DNA of 64,000 bases from Triglochin maritima (GCA_963682175.1 OY821772.1:60100925-60164924); one strand, 5' to 3'; shown: positions 1 through 12,585, numbered from the stretch's first letter. A program made the numbers and translations. Notes: generated by a model not told the origin, from the letters alone.

Positions 1-130
1 GGACGAGAGACAAAGACTGAGAGGGGAGCTGGGGAGGTGAGGGCGTGAGGGTAAGTGGGTAAGGGTGAGGCGGCGGGTGTGAGAGGGGAGCTGGGGAGGT
101 GTTGTGAGTATGATGTTTAGGGTTAGGGTT
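1..130. repeat. G-rich tandem duplication
   Basis: A G-rich stretch in which a 22-bp word, TGAGAGGGGAGCTGGGGAGG plus TG, occurs at 18-39 and again at 80-101 (62-bp period). Two TTTAGGG-like units follow at about 116-128. No reading frame of interest is seen. It may be the remains of a minisatellite or of the missing left part of the neighbouring transposon. Confidence 0.4.
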
Positions 131-339
131 TTTTACAAAATTGAATTTTGGGTAATTCGGGTCGACACGAATTACCCGAAACCCGAAATATATGAACCCG
201 AACACGACCCGAATTAGATTTTGTGTAGTTCGGGTCGACTCGAAATCAACCCGAACCCGAATTAAGCCAACCCGAACCCGAAATTTTCGTGTCGTGTTCG
301 GGTTCAAATTTCGGGTCATGACCCGAATTGCCACCCCTA
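131..339. mobile_element. hAT-like MITE remnant (CCCGAA-rich), right end visible
   Basis: Repeated ACCCGAA/TTCGGGT words fill this stretch and it ends in GAATTGCCACCCCTA, whose reverse complement TAGGGGTGGCAATTC looks like a plant hAT-type terminus. It abuts an Athila LTR that lacks its first 11 bp, so the MITE probably inserted into that LTR. The left end and the target duplication are not recognisable, so this is a partial or rearranged copy. A better preserved relative in style lies at 61356-61644. Confidence 0.45.
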
Positions 340-1532
340 CATACATTGCATCATATGTCTTTCATTTAGATTAATTTTATATCAATAAATGCTACTAAGA
401 TATGTGTTTAGTCCTATTTACATAATACAGGGATCTGAATGCAAATTACCCATATTCCGAGCATAAATGCGTGCAAGAGACTCATTTCTATCATAAAGAT
501 CAAGTCAAGATTATCGGGTTTCAAATGGAAGTCCATCCAAGCATAAAAGCATTCAAATACCTAATTACAAAAATGCCACGGACTTAAGCACAAAAATAGT
601 CGGGGACTTAATTGCAAAAGCTGAGGACCCGACTGCAAATTACGAGTACCAAAAGATTATTTTGGAGAAGTTCTAGAGAAAAATCAATTTGGATCTCCAA
701 ATATATGAAGAAATTAACTCGGATCTCCAAAGATATGCAATAATTAATCCGGACGCGCAAATGACAGCTAAAATATACCATAAACACACAGGAAAAATCA
801 GGGTCGATTTTGAGCCAAAAAGGTGGTGATTCCGCCGCACCTCATATACAAATTGCGGTGATTCCGCCGCACAAAAGTTGATCCGTGCGTTCAAATTTTT
901 ACCAATGCTATATTGACGCGTGTACTTTCCTTTTATATATTGGGATCCCTTCTATCGGCTATAATTAGCCCCGAAACGATGTTGTAAAGAGTCTTAGTTT
1001 TTAGTCTTCTTTTTAGTAATAAAATTCTGTTCTTTTATTTTGTGTTTTTAGTTTTCTTTTGTAGATTCTCTAGGACCCCTTCTCCTTCCTTCTATCCATG
1101 AGTTTCTAACTCTCTCCAAAGGGTGGAGGTGACAGATTTAGGGTGATGAGAAGAAGAATTACGTTATTATTTTAATTTCGTGTTAGTATATTTTGATTAC
1201 TTGAGTTTATGTTAAATCATTTATCAAGTAATTCTTTATAACTAATGTGATTTATTATAAGTTTCAGAATTCTCTACTCAAAACCCGACATCTAAACCTC
1301 CACCCGCTGGACTCTCATCCATATTTGCTTTTTTCCTTAACTTGCTTTTGTTGTTGTTTTTGCTTTAGAAAATTAAAAACCAAAAATCTCAAACCAAACT
1401 TATCTCTCTTCCTTTCTTTCCTTAACTCGAAAATCACAAAAATAACAATATCTCTCCCACCTTGTGTTCGACCCGTACTTGTCACGTCTTCATTGACGTC
1501 GTGCACTTGCGGTATAAATAAAATTCTCATCA
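340..1532 (+). mobile_element. Athila-type LTR (copy a, 5' LTR)
   Basis: This is a long terminal repeat matching the solo LTR at 10013-11189 along almost its whole length, but without the first 11 bp. It ends in TTCTCATCA immediately before a tRNA-Asp primer site. The TATA region at about 959 is mutated (TATAATTAG) compared with TATAAATAG in the other copies. Two GC-rich near-palindromic words (ATTCCGCCGCAC context) lie about 100 bp upstream of it. It is closest in sequence to LTR copy c (5804-6799), which suggests those two are the original pair. Confidence 0.8.
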
Positions 1533-1538
1533 AGTTTT

Positions 1539-1556
1539 TGGCGCCGTTGCCGGGGA
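1539..1556 (+). other. Primer binding site, tRNA-Asp type
   Basis: TGGCGCCGTTGCCGGGGA follows the LTR by 6 bp and is complementary to the 3' end of plant tRNA-Asp, the primer used by Athila-like Ty3 elements. This fixes the element class and its + orientation. Confidence 0.85.
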
Positions 1557-2927
1557 GGCGACGAAGATTTTGTTTATTTTCTGTAATTTCGATTCTATCT
1601 TGTTTATCGTGTGCGCTATCTAACTATTTGGATTTGCGTTTCAGGAGACAACAGAGTGTGCGGCGAAATCAGGACACATTCTGAGCAACAAGGGCGGTGG
1701 AATCGCCGCACACAAAAAAGAACCTGCGGCGGATTCGCCGCACGTCTGAAGCATCTGGGCTTCAATTTTTTCTGGGGTCGTCTCCATCTCTGGGTGGACG
1801 CGTAGAGCATCTGGAAATTTACGAGAGCGGGCGGTGAACCCGACTGAGCGTGCTTAGGTAACCTTTGTTGCATTTTTCCTCGTAATTTCTAGTTTCAAAA
1901 AATTTCCTTTTAGTAGAATTGCACGTGTTAGGGTAAAATTCCATAATTGACAATAATTCAACTCTGACCTAAAAATTGGCAAAATTAGAAAGACTTTAGT
2001 GCATGCATCATTTAGTGTTTTGTATGCATTATTCTTGCTAAATTCTTGCAAATTAATTTTTGTTGAAGAGTGCTGGAGTCAAGGTACGTGCACGATTTTT
2101 ATCGATTGCATTTAAACATATAATTTAGTTAGCATACAACCTTGCAATTGCCCCCATTTAAAGACCAATGTTTGACTATTTTTGCTAGATTTAAGTTAAA
2201 CTATCTTAAGGGCAACTCCGTAGGAAAAGATACGGTGGAGATTTCATCACCCTTCCGTGGCCCACAAATCACAATCCTAAAGTGTCACCCAAGCCTTAAA
2301 ATTAAAATCAATTAGACATTGGCCCTTAAGGACTCAGACTCAATTAAGGAGAAGATTGGTTTGACTTGCTATGACCAGAAGCTGATCAAATTTAATTTGA
2401 TGTCTAGAAAGTGTTTTTGTGTTGACGTAAGTCTTCTAAGCGAAGTGGTTGTCTAATTGTCACCGACTCTGTCGGAAGCGCCCCCACTAGCTATACACTG
2501 CCTGACCAATTTGGTTTGATTAGTGAGGGAGGTGAATCAAGCAAATCAATTCGACTCAACCAGTTAGGAGTCGTCTAGATCTAAGCGACACTAGGTCTAG
2601 GATTGTTTGAACCGTGCTTGCTTAGGAAATTTCTGACCGACCCTCTTTTCTATCTTTAGAGTTAAGTTTCCCTTCTCATCTGAGTCTTCTTTCTCTTCTC
2701 ACCTCAATTATCTAGATTAAGATTCATTTCTCATCTTTCCCTCTTCTATTGTTTGTTTCCATTTTTTTAAAAATAAAAAATAAAAAAAATAAAAAAATAA
2801 AATTAATTCAAACCGGTGCACGCATATTTGGGTTCGGGATTTGAGCAATCGACTCTCATGAGTTCATCTAGATTCCAGTCTAGAGCTTAGCCCCAATTCA
2901 CCTGTTACACCACCTCACCCGGATCCA
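1557..2927 (+). mobile_element. Athila-type leader region
   Basis: The untranslated leader lies between the primer site and gag. It includes another pair of GC-rich near-palindromes (AATCGCCGCAC and TGCGGCGGATTCGCCGC, about 1700-1742) and an A/T simple repeat at 2767-2803. No complete gene is seen; short frames here are not convincing. Confidence 0.6.
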
Positions 2928-4583
2928 ATGAGTGAGAATGTAGTGGACCCGCCTAGGACTCTAAGGGATCGATGCTACCCAACGATGACTGCTCAACCAT
3001 CGTGCATCGTTATGCCCATCATTCCGGGTCGCGACTTCGAACTGAAGGCACAATACATGAGTATGTTGCCCAAGTTCACCTCTAAGGAAGACTCTTATCT
3101 CTTCCTTAGAGAATTTGAGGAAATCTGCTCTCTTATGCAATATCAGCATATCTCTGAGGAGGCAGTGCGTCTGAAATTTGTGCCTCTAGCATTGAAGGAC
3201 GATGCTAAGAAATGGGTATATAGTCTAGCCGAAAGATCTATTAGGAGTTGGGCTGAGTTTGTTCAAGTTTTCTTAAAGAAATATTTCCCCAACCATAAGA
3301 ATATTAGGATTAGGAATGAAATTGTTGCATTCGTTCAATCTGAGAGCGAGCCGTTCTATTCCTATTTAGAGAGATTTAAAAGTCTGTTGACCCAATGCTC
3401 TCATCATGGAATTCCAAGATGGCAATTGTGTCAAATTATCTATGAGGGATTGACACCCATATCTAGGGTTATGCTAGAATCTGTAAGCCAATGAAGCTTT
3501 ATGTCCAAAAACGAGAATGATGCTTGGATTTTTCTTGAGGATTTAACCGAAAATAGTATGCAATGGGACAATGCTAGAGCACCGATTATCACAAGTATTG
3601 GATCTAGAATAACAAATCAACCCAAACCAGGTGTCTTAGCTGTAGATGCTACCGTAGCTGCTGAAGCAAAACTAGCTACCTTTATGCATAGAATAGAAAG
3701 TCAAGAGCTAAAAACTCGACCCCTAGTGAATCAAGCATCTTCTATCCCTTGCTCTAGATGTGGTCAGACTGGTCATATAATGGAGGATTGTGCGGACTTG
3801 GAACAAGTTAATGCCACCTTTAACCATTCTAGAAATGACCCTTACGCATCAACCTAAAACCCGGGTTGGCGTAATCATCCCAATCTTTCATGGAACCAAC
3901 AAGGTCAACCTCCTAGACAACAACCAAACCCGTATAACCAAAATAATACATCATCTGGGTTTAGTAACAATGGAGATTATGATGTTAGATTGACGACGAG
4001 CTTGGAAAATTTGGTTAAGACTTTTATGCAAACAACCAATCAATCATTCCAAAGGCTAGAAACACAAGTCAGCCAACTAGCACAAATAGTAGGTGAAAGA
4101 GAAAAGGGTCAGTTTCCAAGTCAACCTGAGGTGAACCCAAGATCTAATAATCAATATCAGCCCTATCAACCACCTTCAGGAAATAACAACCCTAGACCGG
4201 TTCAAATGGTTCATGAGGAAGAACCGTTCCAACAAATAAATGCAGTTTTATCATTACGGTATGAAAAACAAGTTGATAACAATGTGGTAAATCCTAGAAC
4301 TCCTAATCAATCTAGCCGTCAAGCACCCACATATGACCTGACCATTGAACCTAAAGTCCAAATTGAAAAGCCCAACCCACCTACTCAACCTGAACCTGAG
4401 CGAGTCTATGTTCCTAAAGCCTCATTCCCCAATAGACTCAAAAAGAACTCAAGTGCACAAATGGAGAAAGTCTTGGAAGTATTTAAGCAAGTTAAGGTAA
4501 ATATTCCACTCTTAGATATGATTCAACAAATATCTGCTTATGTTAAATTCTTAAAAGATCTGTGCACTAAAGACCAAGTTCAA
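2928..4583 (+). pseudogene. Athila-type gag, broken
   Basis: One reading frame encodes a Ty3-type Gag: a retrotransposon gag domain (about 3060-3490), a CX2CX4HX4C zinc knuckle starting CSRCGQ (about 3750-3792), an NPGWRNHPN motif typical of Athila Gag just after 3857, and a Gln/Pro/Asn-rich tail with a coiled-coil-like segment. It is interrupted by a TGA at 3492-3494 and a TAA at 3855-3857, both in the same frame. The frame then runs into LTR sequence at about 4575-4590, so pol is entirely missing. The Gag would package element RNA in virus-like particles; this copy cannot make it intact. Confidence 0.8.
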
Positions 4584-5626
4584 ACTTATCGGATTTCAAA
4601 TGGAAATGTATCCAAGCATAAAAGCATTCAAGACCTAATTACAAAAAGAACAATGACTTAAGCACAAAAGTAGCCGGGGACTTAATTGCAAAAAGCCAAG
4701 GACTTAATTGCAATTAAATCACCAAAACATTATCTTGGAGAAAATCTAAAGAAAAATCAATGTGGATCTCCAAATATATGAAGGAAATAATTCGGAGCTC
4801 AAGAGAATGGAAAGAAATCATCCAGACGCGCAAAGAAGGATCAAATCATACCATAAACACACAGCAAAAATCCGGACTTAATGAGAGCAATATATGCGGC
4901 GTTTCCGCCGCACATTATGCTTCACATGCGGCGATTCCGCCGCCCCTTGGTCGATCCGCGTCTCCAAATTTTGTCCAGTTGTGTCTGTACACGTGTACTC
5001 TCCAATTCTATACTTAGGTCTTTTGTAACAACTATAAATAGCCCCGAGAACGATGTTAAAAGGGTCCTAGTCCTTGGTCCTTGGTTGTTGTTTTTATTTT
5101 TAGTCTTTAGTTTAGTAATAAATTCTGTCTTTTATACCTTCTTGCTTTTAGTTTTCTTTTGTAATTTCTCTAGGACCCCTTCTTCCTCCCTCTATGAGTT
5201 TCTAACTCTTTCCAAAGGGTGGAGGTGACAGATTTAGGGTGAAGAGAAGATGAATAAATGTTATTATTTTAATTTCGTGATTAGTATATTTTGATTACTT
5301 GAGTTTATGTTAAATCATTTATCATGTAATGCTTCATAACTAACATGATTTATTATAAGTTTCTGAATTCTCTAATCTAAACCTTAAATCTAAACCTCCA
5401 CCCAACGGAATTCACTTCTTTATTCTTGTTTTAGTTTTAATCGTTCATGTTTCTTGCTTTAGATAATTAAAACCCAAAAATCTCAAAAACCCAATTTATT
5501 CTTCTCTCATTCTTTCCCCCAATCGAAATCACACTAATAACAAATCTCTCCCTCCTTGTGTTCGACCCGTACTTGCCACGTCTTCATTGACGCCGTGCAC
5601 TTGCGGTATAAATTTAATTCTCAGCA
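4575..5626 (+). mobile_element. Athila-type LTR (copy b), 5'-truncated
   Basis: LTR sequence starts inside the gag frame at a point equal to about position 172 of the full LTR, with the shared word CAAGTTCAA at the join. It ends in TTCTCAGCA and is followed by a primer site, so it is the 5' LTR of a different copy rather than the 3' LTR of the upstream gag. Two hairpin words, GCGGCG-TTTC-CGCCGC (about 4897) and GCGGCG-ATTC-CGCCGC (about 4930), lie about 100 bp upstream of its TATAAATAG. It resembles the solo LTR at 10013 more than copies a and c. Confidence 0.75.
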
Positions 5627-5632
5627 AGTTTT

Positions 5633-5650
5633 TGGCGGCGTTGCCGGGGA
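5633..5650 (+). other. Primer binding site, tRNA-Asp type, one mismatch
   Basis: TGGCGGCGTTGCCGGGGA differs by one base from the site at 1539-1556. A short leader of about 150 bp follows before the sequence switches into another LTR near 5804. Confidence 0.75.
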
Positions 5651-5803
5651 GGCGACGCATATTTTGCTTATTTTTGTGTTTTCGATTTTATTCTGTTTAT
5701 CTTGTGCGCTATCTAAGTATTTGGATTTGTGTTTCAGGAGACAACAGAGTGCGAGGAGAAATCCGGGCACATTTGGAGCTAAACGAGCGACGAAATCGCC
5801 GCA

Positions 5804-6799
5804 CAAGCATAAAAGCATTTAAATACCTAATTACAAAAATGCCATGGACTTAAGCACAAAAATAGTCAGGGACTTAATTGCAAAAGCCGAGGACTCGACT
5901 GCAAATTACGAGTACCAAAAGATTATTTTGGAGAAGTTCTAGAGAAAAATCAATTTGGATCTCCAAATATATGAAGAAATTAACTCGGATCTCCAAAGAT
6001 ATGCAATAATTAATCCGGACGCGCAAATGACAGCTAAAACATACCATAAACACACAAGAAAAATCTGGATCGATTCTGAGCCAAAAAGGTGGCGATTCCG
6101 CCGCACCTCATGTACAAATTGCGGTGATTCCGCCGCACAAAAGTTGATCCGTACGCTCACATTTTTACCAATGCTATATTGACGCATGTACTTTCCTTTT
6201 ATATATTGGGATCCCTTGTATCGGCTATAAATAGCCCCGAAACGATGTTGTAAAGAGTCTTAGTTTTTAGTCCTTCTTTTTAGTAATAAAATTCTGTTCT
6301 TTTATTTTGTGTTTTTAGTTTTCTTTTGTAGATTCTCTAGGACCCCTTTTCCTTCCTTCCATCCATGAGTTTCTAACTCTCTCCAAAGGGTGGAGGTGAC
6401 GGATTTAGGGTGATGAGAAGAAGAATTACGTTATTATTTTAATTTCGTGTTAGTATATTTTGATTACTTGAGTTTATTTTAAATCATTTATCATGTAATG
6501 CTTTATAACTAATGTGATTTATTATAAGTTTTAGAATTCTCTAATCAAAACCCGACATTTAAACCTCCACCCGTTGGACTCTCATCCATATTTGTTTTTT
6601 TCCTTAATTTTCTTTTGTTGTTGTTTTTGCTTTAGAAAATTAAAAACCAAAAATCTCAAACCAAACTTATCTCTCTTCCTTTCTTTCCTTAACTCGAAAA
6701 TCACAAAAATAACAATATATCACTCTCCTTGTGTTCGACCCGTACTTGCCACGTCTTCATTGACTCCGTGCACTTGCGGTATAAATAAAATTCTCATCA
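5804..6799 (+). mobile_element. Athila-type LTR (copy c), 5'-truncated
   Basis: LTR sequence begins abruptly within leader sequence at about position 208 of the full LTR (word CAAGCATAAAAGCATT) and ends in TTCTCATCA at 6799. It is nearly identical to copy a. It keeps an intact TATAAATAG at about 6226 and the pair of GC-rich near-palindromes upstream of it. The 3' flank is a copia-type fragment. Confidence 0.75.
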
Positions 6800-8494
6800 A
6801 CATATATGTGATTATATGGATGAATGTTAGGATGTGTGTAGATATAAATATGCATGATCGCCTAAATTCTAAAATCACATATAAATGTTTAAATGTCCAT
6901 CCAAAAATTAAGAGTATTTTTCTTTCTTATCTCATCAACTAGCAGTCACTGATCGAGACATATTTTGCTCGCCCTTAGCGGGAGATAGTTTCCTCCATCT
7001 CTGAGAAGAATGGGAGATATAAGATTGTCTATTGTTGTGTCATGAATAGATGTACAATGTGTGATTCACCCTTAGTGGACATCGAGTGTATTTATTTATG
7101 AATACAAAGGACAAACGTATCTTGTATCAAATGAAATAAGTTTTCTTAACAAGACCCGAACCCCTAGCTCTGTTTTGAGAAAAAAAAGTTTATCTTAGGA
7201 AGATTGGCCAAATACTCTCTTAATTAAAACGACAAGAGTCATAAGAGTTTGAAAATGCAAATGTTGCGAAATTTCAAAATGGTTATGATTAGAAAATATT
7301 TTCTTACCTTAATTTTATAATATATTTGATAACCCTTGCTAGTTTATATTAAAATTGATAGGATCTTAAATTGCTGCATTTATGGACATGTTTATTTATT
7401 TACGATATTGATATTCAAACATAAAATTGACGTTAAATCCCATATAAATTTATTTTATTGAAATATCAAATATTCAACCTATAGTGCGATCTATGATTGA
7501 AAAACATCATTTAGCAAATGATGACAGCTGGCAACTCAAGCTCAACATCGTGTTGAAGTTTGAGAAACTATCTCATATTTCGGATGTTGAAATCCCAAAA
7601 TTAAATTAGAAGGCAACCAAAAATGAGAAGGAGGCTAAAGTCAAGTGGGAAGACCAAGAGAACCATGTTCACAGTCTAATGTTGTATCTATGGGTGACAC
7701 GCTTCATGCAAAATACTTATATTCAAAACCCAAGAAGGTCATGGAAGCTTTGACAAAGATGTTCATGCTAGAGAAGAGCGCTATAAGACCATCATAGCAG
7801 TCATAACGTGGCACATGACGGGGGAACATCACTATATATATGCATTTTCTCAGTATGCACGGATACCTTGAGAAGTCAAATCTCTCCTCCCCAATGCCCG
7901 ATGACATTGCGAAAGATTTGATTTTTGGCTCTCTAGCACCGTCCTACAAGGACTTCATTATGCATTATCATGTGCGTGATAATTGGGTGAATCTTGAGGA
8001 GCTTCACAACGCTCTCAAAACGACTGATATTGACATGGGCAAAGGTTGGGACAAGAATGTCCTAGCCGTCCATGGTGGGAGTAGGAGGATCACCAAAGGT
8101 AAAGGTAAAAACAAATTGGCCAAAAAGGCGTTGAAGGGAATTGGAGTAGGAAGGGCTCATGCAAGTACCTCAAGGGAGAATTCTTCGAAATCTTAGACTC
8201 CTAATACGGAGTGTTACCACTGCGGTGGAAAAAGACACATCCGCCTGAATTGCCCCAAGTACAATGAGGATCTTGAGAACGGGGTAATTGAGCGAAAATG
8301 CCTTAAAAAGCTACAAAGGTATATATTTGTTATTGAAATTAATTTAGCCACCTCTGTCCATGATTAGGTAATTGATACTGGATCTCGTGGTCACATAATT
8401 TCTAATATGCAACTATTAAAGGATAGGAAGGAACTCTGTGAAGAACGAGATGATTTTGAAGGTCGGAAATGATGCAAACATTGTTGCAATTGCA
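6800..8494 (+). mobile_element. Ty1-copia fragment A with gag remnant
   Basis: The first 750 bp match 11361-12238 closely, so both are copies of one element. A decayed Gag frame follows from about 7463 (its ATG is ATA here but ATG at 12023 in the sister copy). The readable Gag segment is 7840-8196 (LYS/GLY-rich tail), then a CX2CX4HX4C zinc knuckle (cysteines at 8212, 8221 and 8251, histidine at 8236) and the beginning of an aspartic protease (IDTGS, about 8371-8385). The sequence switches at about 8490 into a different copia Gag, so integrase and reverse transcriptase are missing. Confidence 0.7.
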
Positions 8495-9109
8495 TCATGA
8501 GAGTGATAGCAAAACTAAGGAAACCCACATTAGTCTCCTCATGCATAAATATGAGATTTTTTCTATGCAAATCGGTGAAAACATAAGCAAAATGAACACT
8601 CGCTTCACCGATATTACTAACTCTCTTTTGGTTCTTGGAAGAAAACTAAATGAAGGAGAGATGACAAAGAAATTACTCCGGTCACTAAGCAACGATTGGG
8701 AAGATAAGGTGGTCGCGATTGAAGAAACACATGACATTTCCCAACTCAAGATAAAAGAATTAATTGGAAATCTCATGGCTTATGAGCTCCAAATTAACCA
8801 TCGGAAGGAGAATGAAGCCTTTAAGAACAAACCTACATTGGGATTACATGCAAATATTGAGCAACCAAGGAGGAGTGTAGAAGATGAGGACATTGAAGTC
8901 TTAGCTAAAGACTTCTTCAAATACCTCAAGAAGTATAAAAAAGAAAAAAATGAAAGAAGAGGTAGAAGAAGTGAAATGAGAGAAAAGGAGGAGAATGAAA
9001 ATGAGAGAAAAGAGAAGGAGAAGAAAATTGAGAGAATGGAAAGAAGGAGAGAAAAGGAGAGGAGTAAGAGAAAAGAGAAGAGGTTGGAAGCTAACAATGT
9101 TACTTGAGA
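8495..9109 (+). pseudogene. Ty1-copia gag fragment B (UBN2-type)
   Basis: The open frame (about 205 codons) carries a UBN2/copia-type Gag core, with MHKYEIF, then MNTRFTDITNSL, then KKLLRSL motifs in the order usual for the family. It ends in a very Lys/Glu/Arg-rich tail after about 8930 and has no zinc knuckle. There is no convincing start; the frame begins at a junction with fragment A at about 8490. It is a truncated Gag and is not expected to act alone. Confidence 0.65.
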
Positions 9110-10007
9110 CGATACATCATCATCATCTTCATCACAATCAATCACACATTCATCAACAAATGAATATGCACATATGTGCTACATGACAATTCAAAATTAA
9201 GGAAGTGAGGTATCCTCAAACTCTTGTTCTATTAGATCTTGTTCTATAATATATATATGTATTATTTGATATTAGAATAAATATAAACTAACGCACATGC
9301 AATTGTTGAAAATATGAAAATCGATCTTTTATACATGTATAATGTTTAAAAAATATATACATACATAGGGGCACGAAATCACATCGTCGTATCAGAGCAT
9401 TTTGTTCATATTTTCAATGATTATACTATATAATTAGTTTTAGTATCTTCAATCGAAACAATTCATGTTTAACGTCTCTTTCGAGTTTTTTGACTGTTTT
9501 GTTGATTTAATTCTAATTAATTCTTTTGATTGTTGCAAATGTTTTAAAACACATCATATGAATGTTAGAATTAACATTTAGACTTATGTTTAATACGTAG
9601 AATTTCTGTTTTTATTTAAATTATTTTTTACAGGGAATCAACAAAACAAAATAGACAAATAAGTTTATTTAAAAAAAATTCTTTTGGAAATTTGGATAAA
9701 CTGCTGCTCAAATGTTTTGTATTTTGAACTATGGATGTATAAAATTATTTTTAATGGATTTTAAATGATTTTGGATTTGTTTAATTTAGAGATGAATGAT
9801 AAACTAAATCGTGTAATATATAGCGTATGTACATGCATTAAACTAGTTCTTTTTTGCAGGAACAAGTGACTTTATGTGTTCCATTGAAGTCATGTGTGAA
9901 TAAATGATGTGCATGTTGTTATTATTATTCAATCACAATGACTTATGTATATGTAAATGCCAATTATCTATTTATATGCATGCATATGAGAGAATGTTTA
10001 CATAGGA
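9110..10007 (+). mobile_element. Copia LTR 3' end, iMet primer-like site and AT-rich tail
   Basis: A segment ending in GGGGCACGAAATC (about 9368-9380) resembles the end of the solo LTR at 52157-54063 (GGGCACGAAATCCAACA). GTATCAGAGC at 9389-9398 is like the initiator-Met primer site of copia elements. The following 600 bp are AT-rich with no gene seen. Confidence 0.5.
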
Positions 10008-10012
10008 CTTGC

Positions 10013-11189
10013 TGATGCATTGCATACATTGCATCATATGTCTTTCATTTAGATTGCTTTTAATTCAATAAATGCTACTAAGGTATGTGTTTAGCCTTGT
10101 TTACAGAATACAGGGACCTGAATGCAAATTACCCACATCCCGAGCATAAAACGCGTGCAAAAGATTCATTTCTATCATAAAAACAAGTTCAAGTTTATCG
10201 GATTTCAAATGGAAATGCATCCAAGCACAAAAGCATTCAAGGAGCTAATCACAAAAAGGTCAGGGGCTTAAGTGCAAAATGTCAAGGACCTGACTACAAA
10301 ATAAAAGGGCAAAGTTATTGTGTTGGAGAAGTCAAAAGAAAAGTCAAAAATAAATCCCCAACAATGGAAGGAATTAATCCGGAGCTCAAGACAATGGAAA
10401 GAATCAATCCAGACGCGCAAAGGAGGATCAAATCATACCATAAACGCACAGCCAAAATCCGGACCTGATCCGAGCATCGTGTGAGGCGAATCCGCCGCAC
10501 ATTACACATGATCTGCGGCGAATTCGCCGCCCCCCTTGATCATCCGGCGTTCAAATTTCCTCCAGTCCGGTAGCAACGCGTGTACTTTCCTTTCATATAC
10601 TGGTATCCTTTGTATCGGCTATAAATAGCCTCGTAGCACGAATGTAACACATCTTTGAACCTTTGGTCTTGGATCATTAGTAATAAATTTCTGTTTTATT
10701 TTGTTTTGTTGCTCTTTTCTTTTAATGTCTTTAGAATCCCTTCTTCTTCCTCCCTCCATGAGTTTCTAACTCTTTCCAAAGGGTGGAAGTGACGGATTTA
10801 GGGTTAGAGAAGATGAATTGCATGTTATTATTTTAAGTTCATGATTAGTATATTTTGATTACTTGAGTTTATGTTAAGTCATTTATCTTGTAATGCTTCA
10901 TAACTAACATGATTTACAATAAGTTTCAGTAAATCTCTGATCTAAACCTAAATCTAAATCTCCACCCAACGGAATTCACTTCTTTATTCTTGTTTTAGTT
11001 TTATTTGTTCATGTTTCTTGCTTTAGATAATTAAATCAAAAATCTCAAAAACCCAAATTTATTCTTCTCTCCTCCTTTCCCCCAATCGAAATCACACTAA
11101 TAACAAATCTCTCCCTCCTTGTGTTCGACCCGTACTTGCCACGTCTTCATTGACGCCGTGCACTTGCGGTATAAATTTAATTCTCATCA
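10013..11189 (+). mobile_element. Athila-type solo LTR with perfect 5-bp duplication
   Basis: The LTR begins TGATG and ends CATCA and is flanked by CTTGC on both sides (10008-10012 and 11190-11194), so it is a complete solo LTR of 1177 bp left by LTR-LTR recombination. TATAAATAG lies at about 10620. A perfect 16-bp palindrome GCGGCGAATTCGCCGC (10515-10530) and GGCG-AATC-CGCC (10485-10496) lie about 100 bp upstream. It inserted into or beside a copia fragment. Confidence 0.92.
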
Positions 11190-12238
11190 CTTGCACTAGA
11201 CAATTTTTGAAATTGTGAGATGCGTGTTTATATTTTGCAATATCTACATCCATGGTGCAAGAGGAAGTCACGGAAAATGTGCAAAAGTCAAGGACGTGGG
11301 AACATATAAACTCACACCAATGTGTGTGTGAATGAATCTAATTTATCTTTGTGTGCTTGACATGTATGTGATTTTATGCATGAAAGTTAGGATGTGTATA
11401 GATATAAATATGTATGATCACTTAAATTTTAAAATCACATATAAATGTTTAATTGTCCAACCAAAAATTAAGAGTATATTTCTTTCTTATCTCATTCACT
11501 AGCAGTCATCGATCGAGGGATATTCTGCTCGCCCTTAGCGAGAGATAACTTCCTCCATTTTGGGAATAATGGGAGATATAAGGTTGTCTATTGTTGTGTT
11601 ATGAATAGATGTACAATGTGTGATTCACCCTTAGTGGACATCAAGTGTATTTATTTGTGAATACAATGGATAAACGTATCTTGTACAAAATGAAATAAGT
11701 TTTCTTAACAAGTCATGGAGTCCTAGCTCGGTTGAGAAAAAGAGTTTTCCTCAAGAGGATTTGTCAAATTCCCTCTTAATTGAAACTACAGGAGTCATAA
11801 GAGTTTGAAAATACAAAAGTTTGCAAAAATTTTGAAATGGTTATGATTAGAAAATGTTTTCTTACTTTGATTTTATAATATATCCGATAACCTTTTGCTA
11901 GTTTATATTATGATTGATAAGATCTTAAATTATTGTATTTATGGACATGTTTATTTATTTGCGGAATTGATTTTCAAAACATAAAATTGACATTAAATCT
12001 CATATAATTTTATTCTGTAGAAATGTCAAATATTCAACATATTGTGCGATATATGATTGAAAAACATTGTTTGACAAATGATGAATCCAACTTCATAATA
12101 TGACAACTCAAGCTCAACATTGTGTTAAAGTTTAAGAATTTTTCTCATATTTTGGATGATGAAATTCTAAAATTAAATGAGAAGGCAACCGATAATGAGA
12201 AATAGACTAAAACCAAGTGAGAAGATCAAGAGAACTAG
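11190..12238 (+). mobile_element. Ty1-copia fragment A, second copy
   Basis: The stretch from 11361 matches 6800-7660 with many point changes. It ends near 12238, shortly after the start of gag (ATG at 12023). It carries several stops and cannot be translated far. The 170 bp before 11361 have no counterpart at the other copy. Confidence 0.65.
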
Positions 12239-12585
12239 GTAGACCATTAGAGATGTTAATCCGAAGTTAAACGGTGAGTTGAAATGAAAGTTGCTTATCT
12301 TTCCTATCATTGTAGCAGAAATATTTGGATTAGATTCCATTATTTAATTCCTAGCAATATTGATGTATAGAGTGCGTTTTGCGTTTTGGTGAGGGTTGGT
12401 TTCGTCGAGTTTAAAATCCAAGGGAGTGGTTGATGTTTCAGCTTTATAAGATGTAAATAAAGTGATGAATTCCAGAGGATTTGCATTCAGTAATAATATT
12501 TGAAAACCAAATGATTTCTACGATTCTGGTGATTTACGTATAGCTATTCGAAAGATGTTTTGAAGATATCATAAGATTTGATAGC
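12239..12585. other. Unassigned AT-rich DNA
   Basis: No gene or clear repeat end is seen. It is continuous with 14001 onward once the solo LTR at 12586-14000 is removed, and may be part of the same old Ty3-like LTR that ends at 15241. Confidence 0.35.

Noticed and set aside
115..131. Telomere repeat TTTAGGG
   Set aside because: Only about two units are present; too short for a telomere or interstitial telomeric block.
8780..9145. 121-codon minus-strand hydrophobic frame
   Set aside because: It is the complement of the Lys/Glu-rich tail of the copia Gag fragment.
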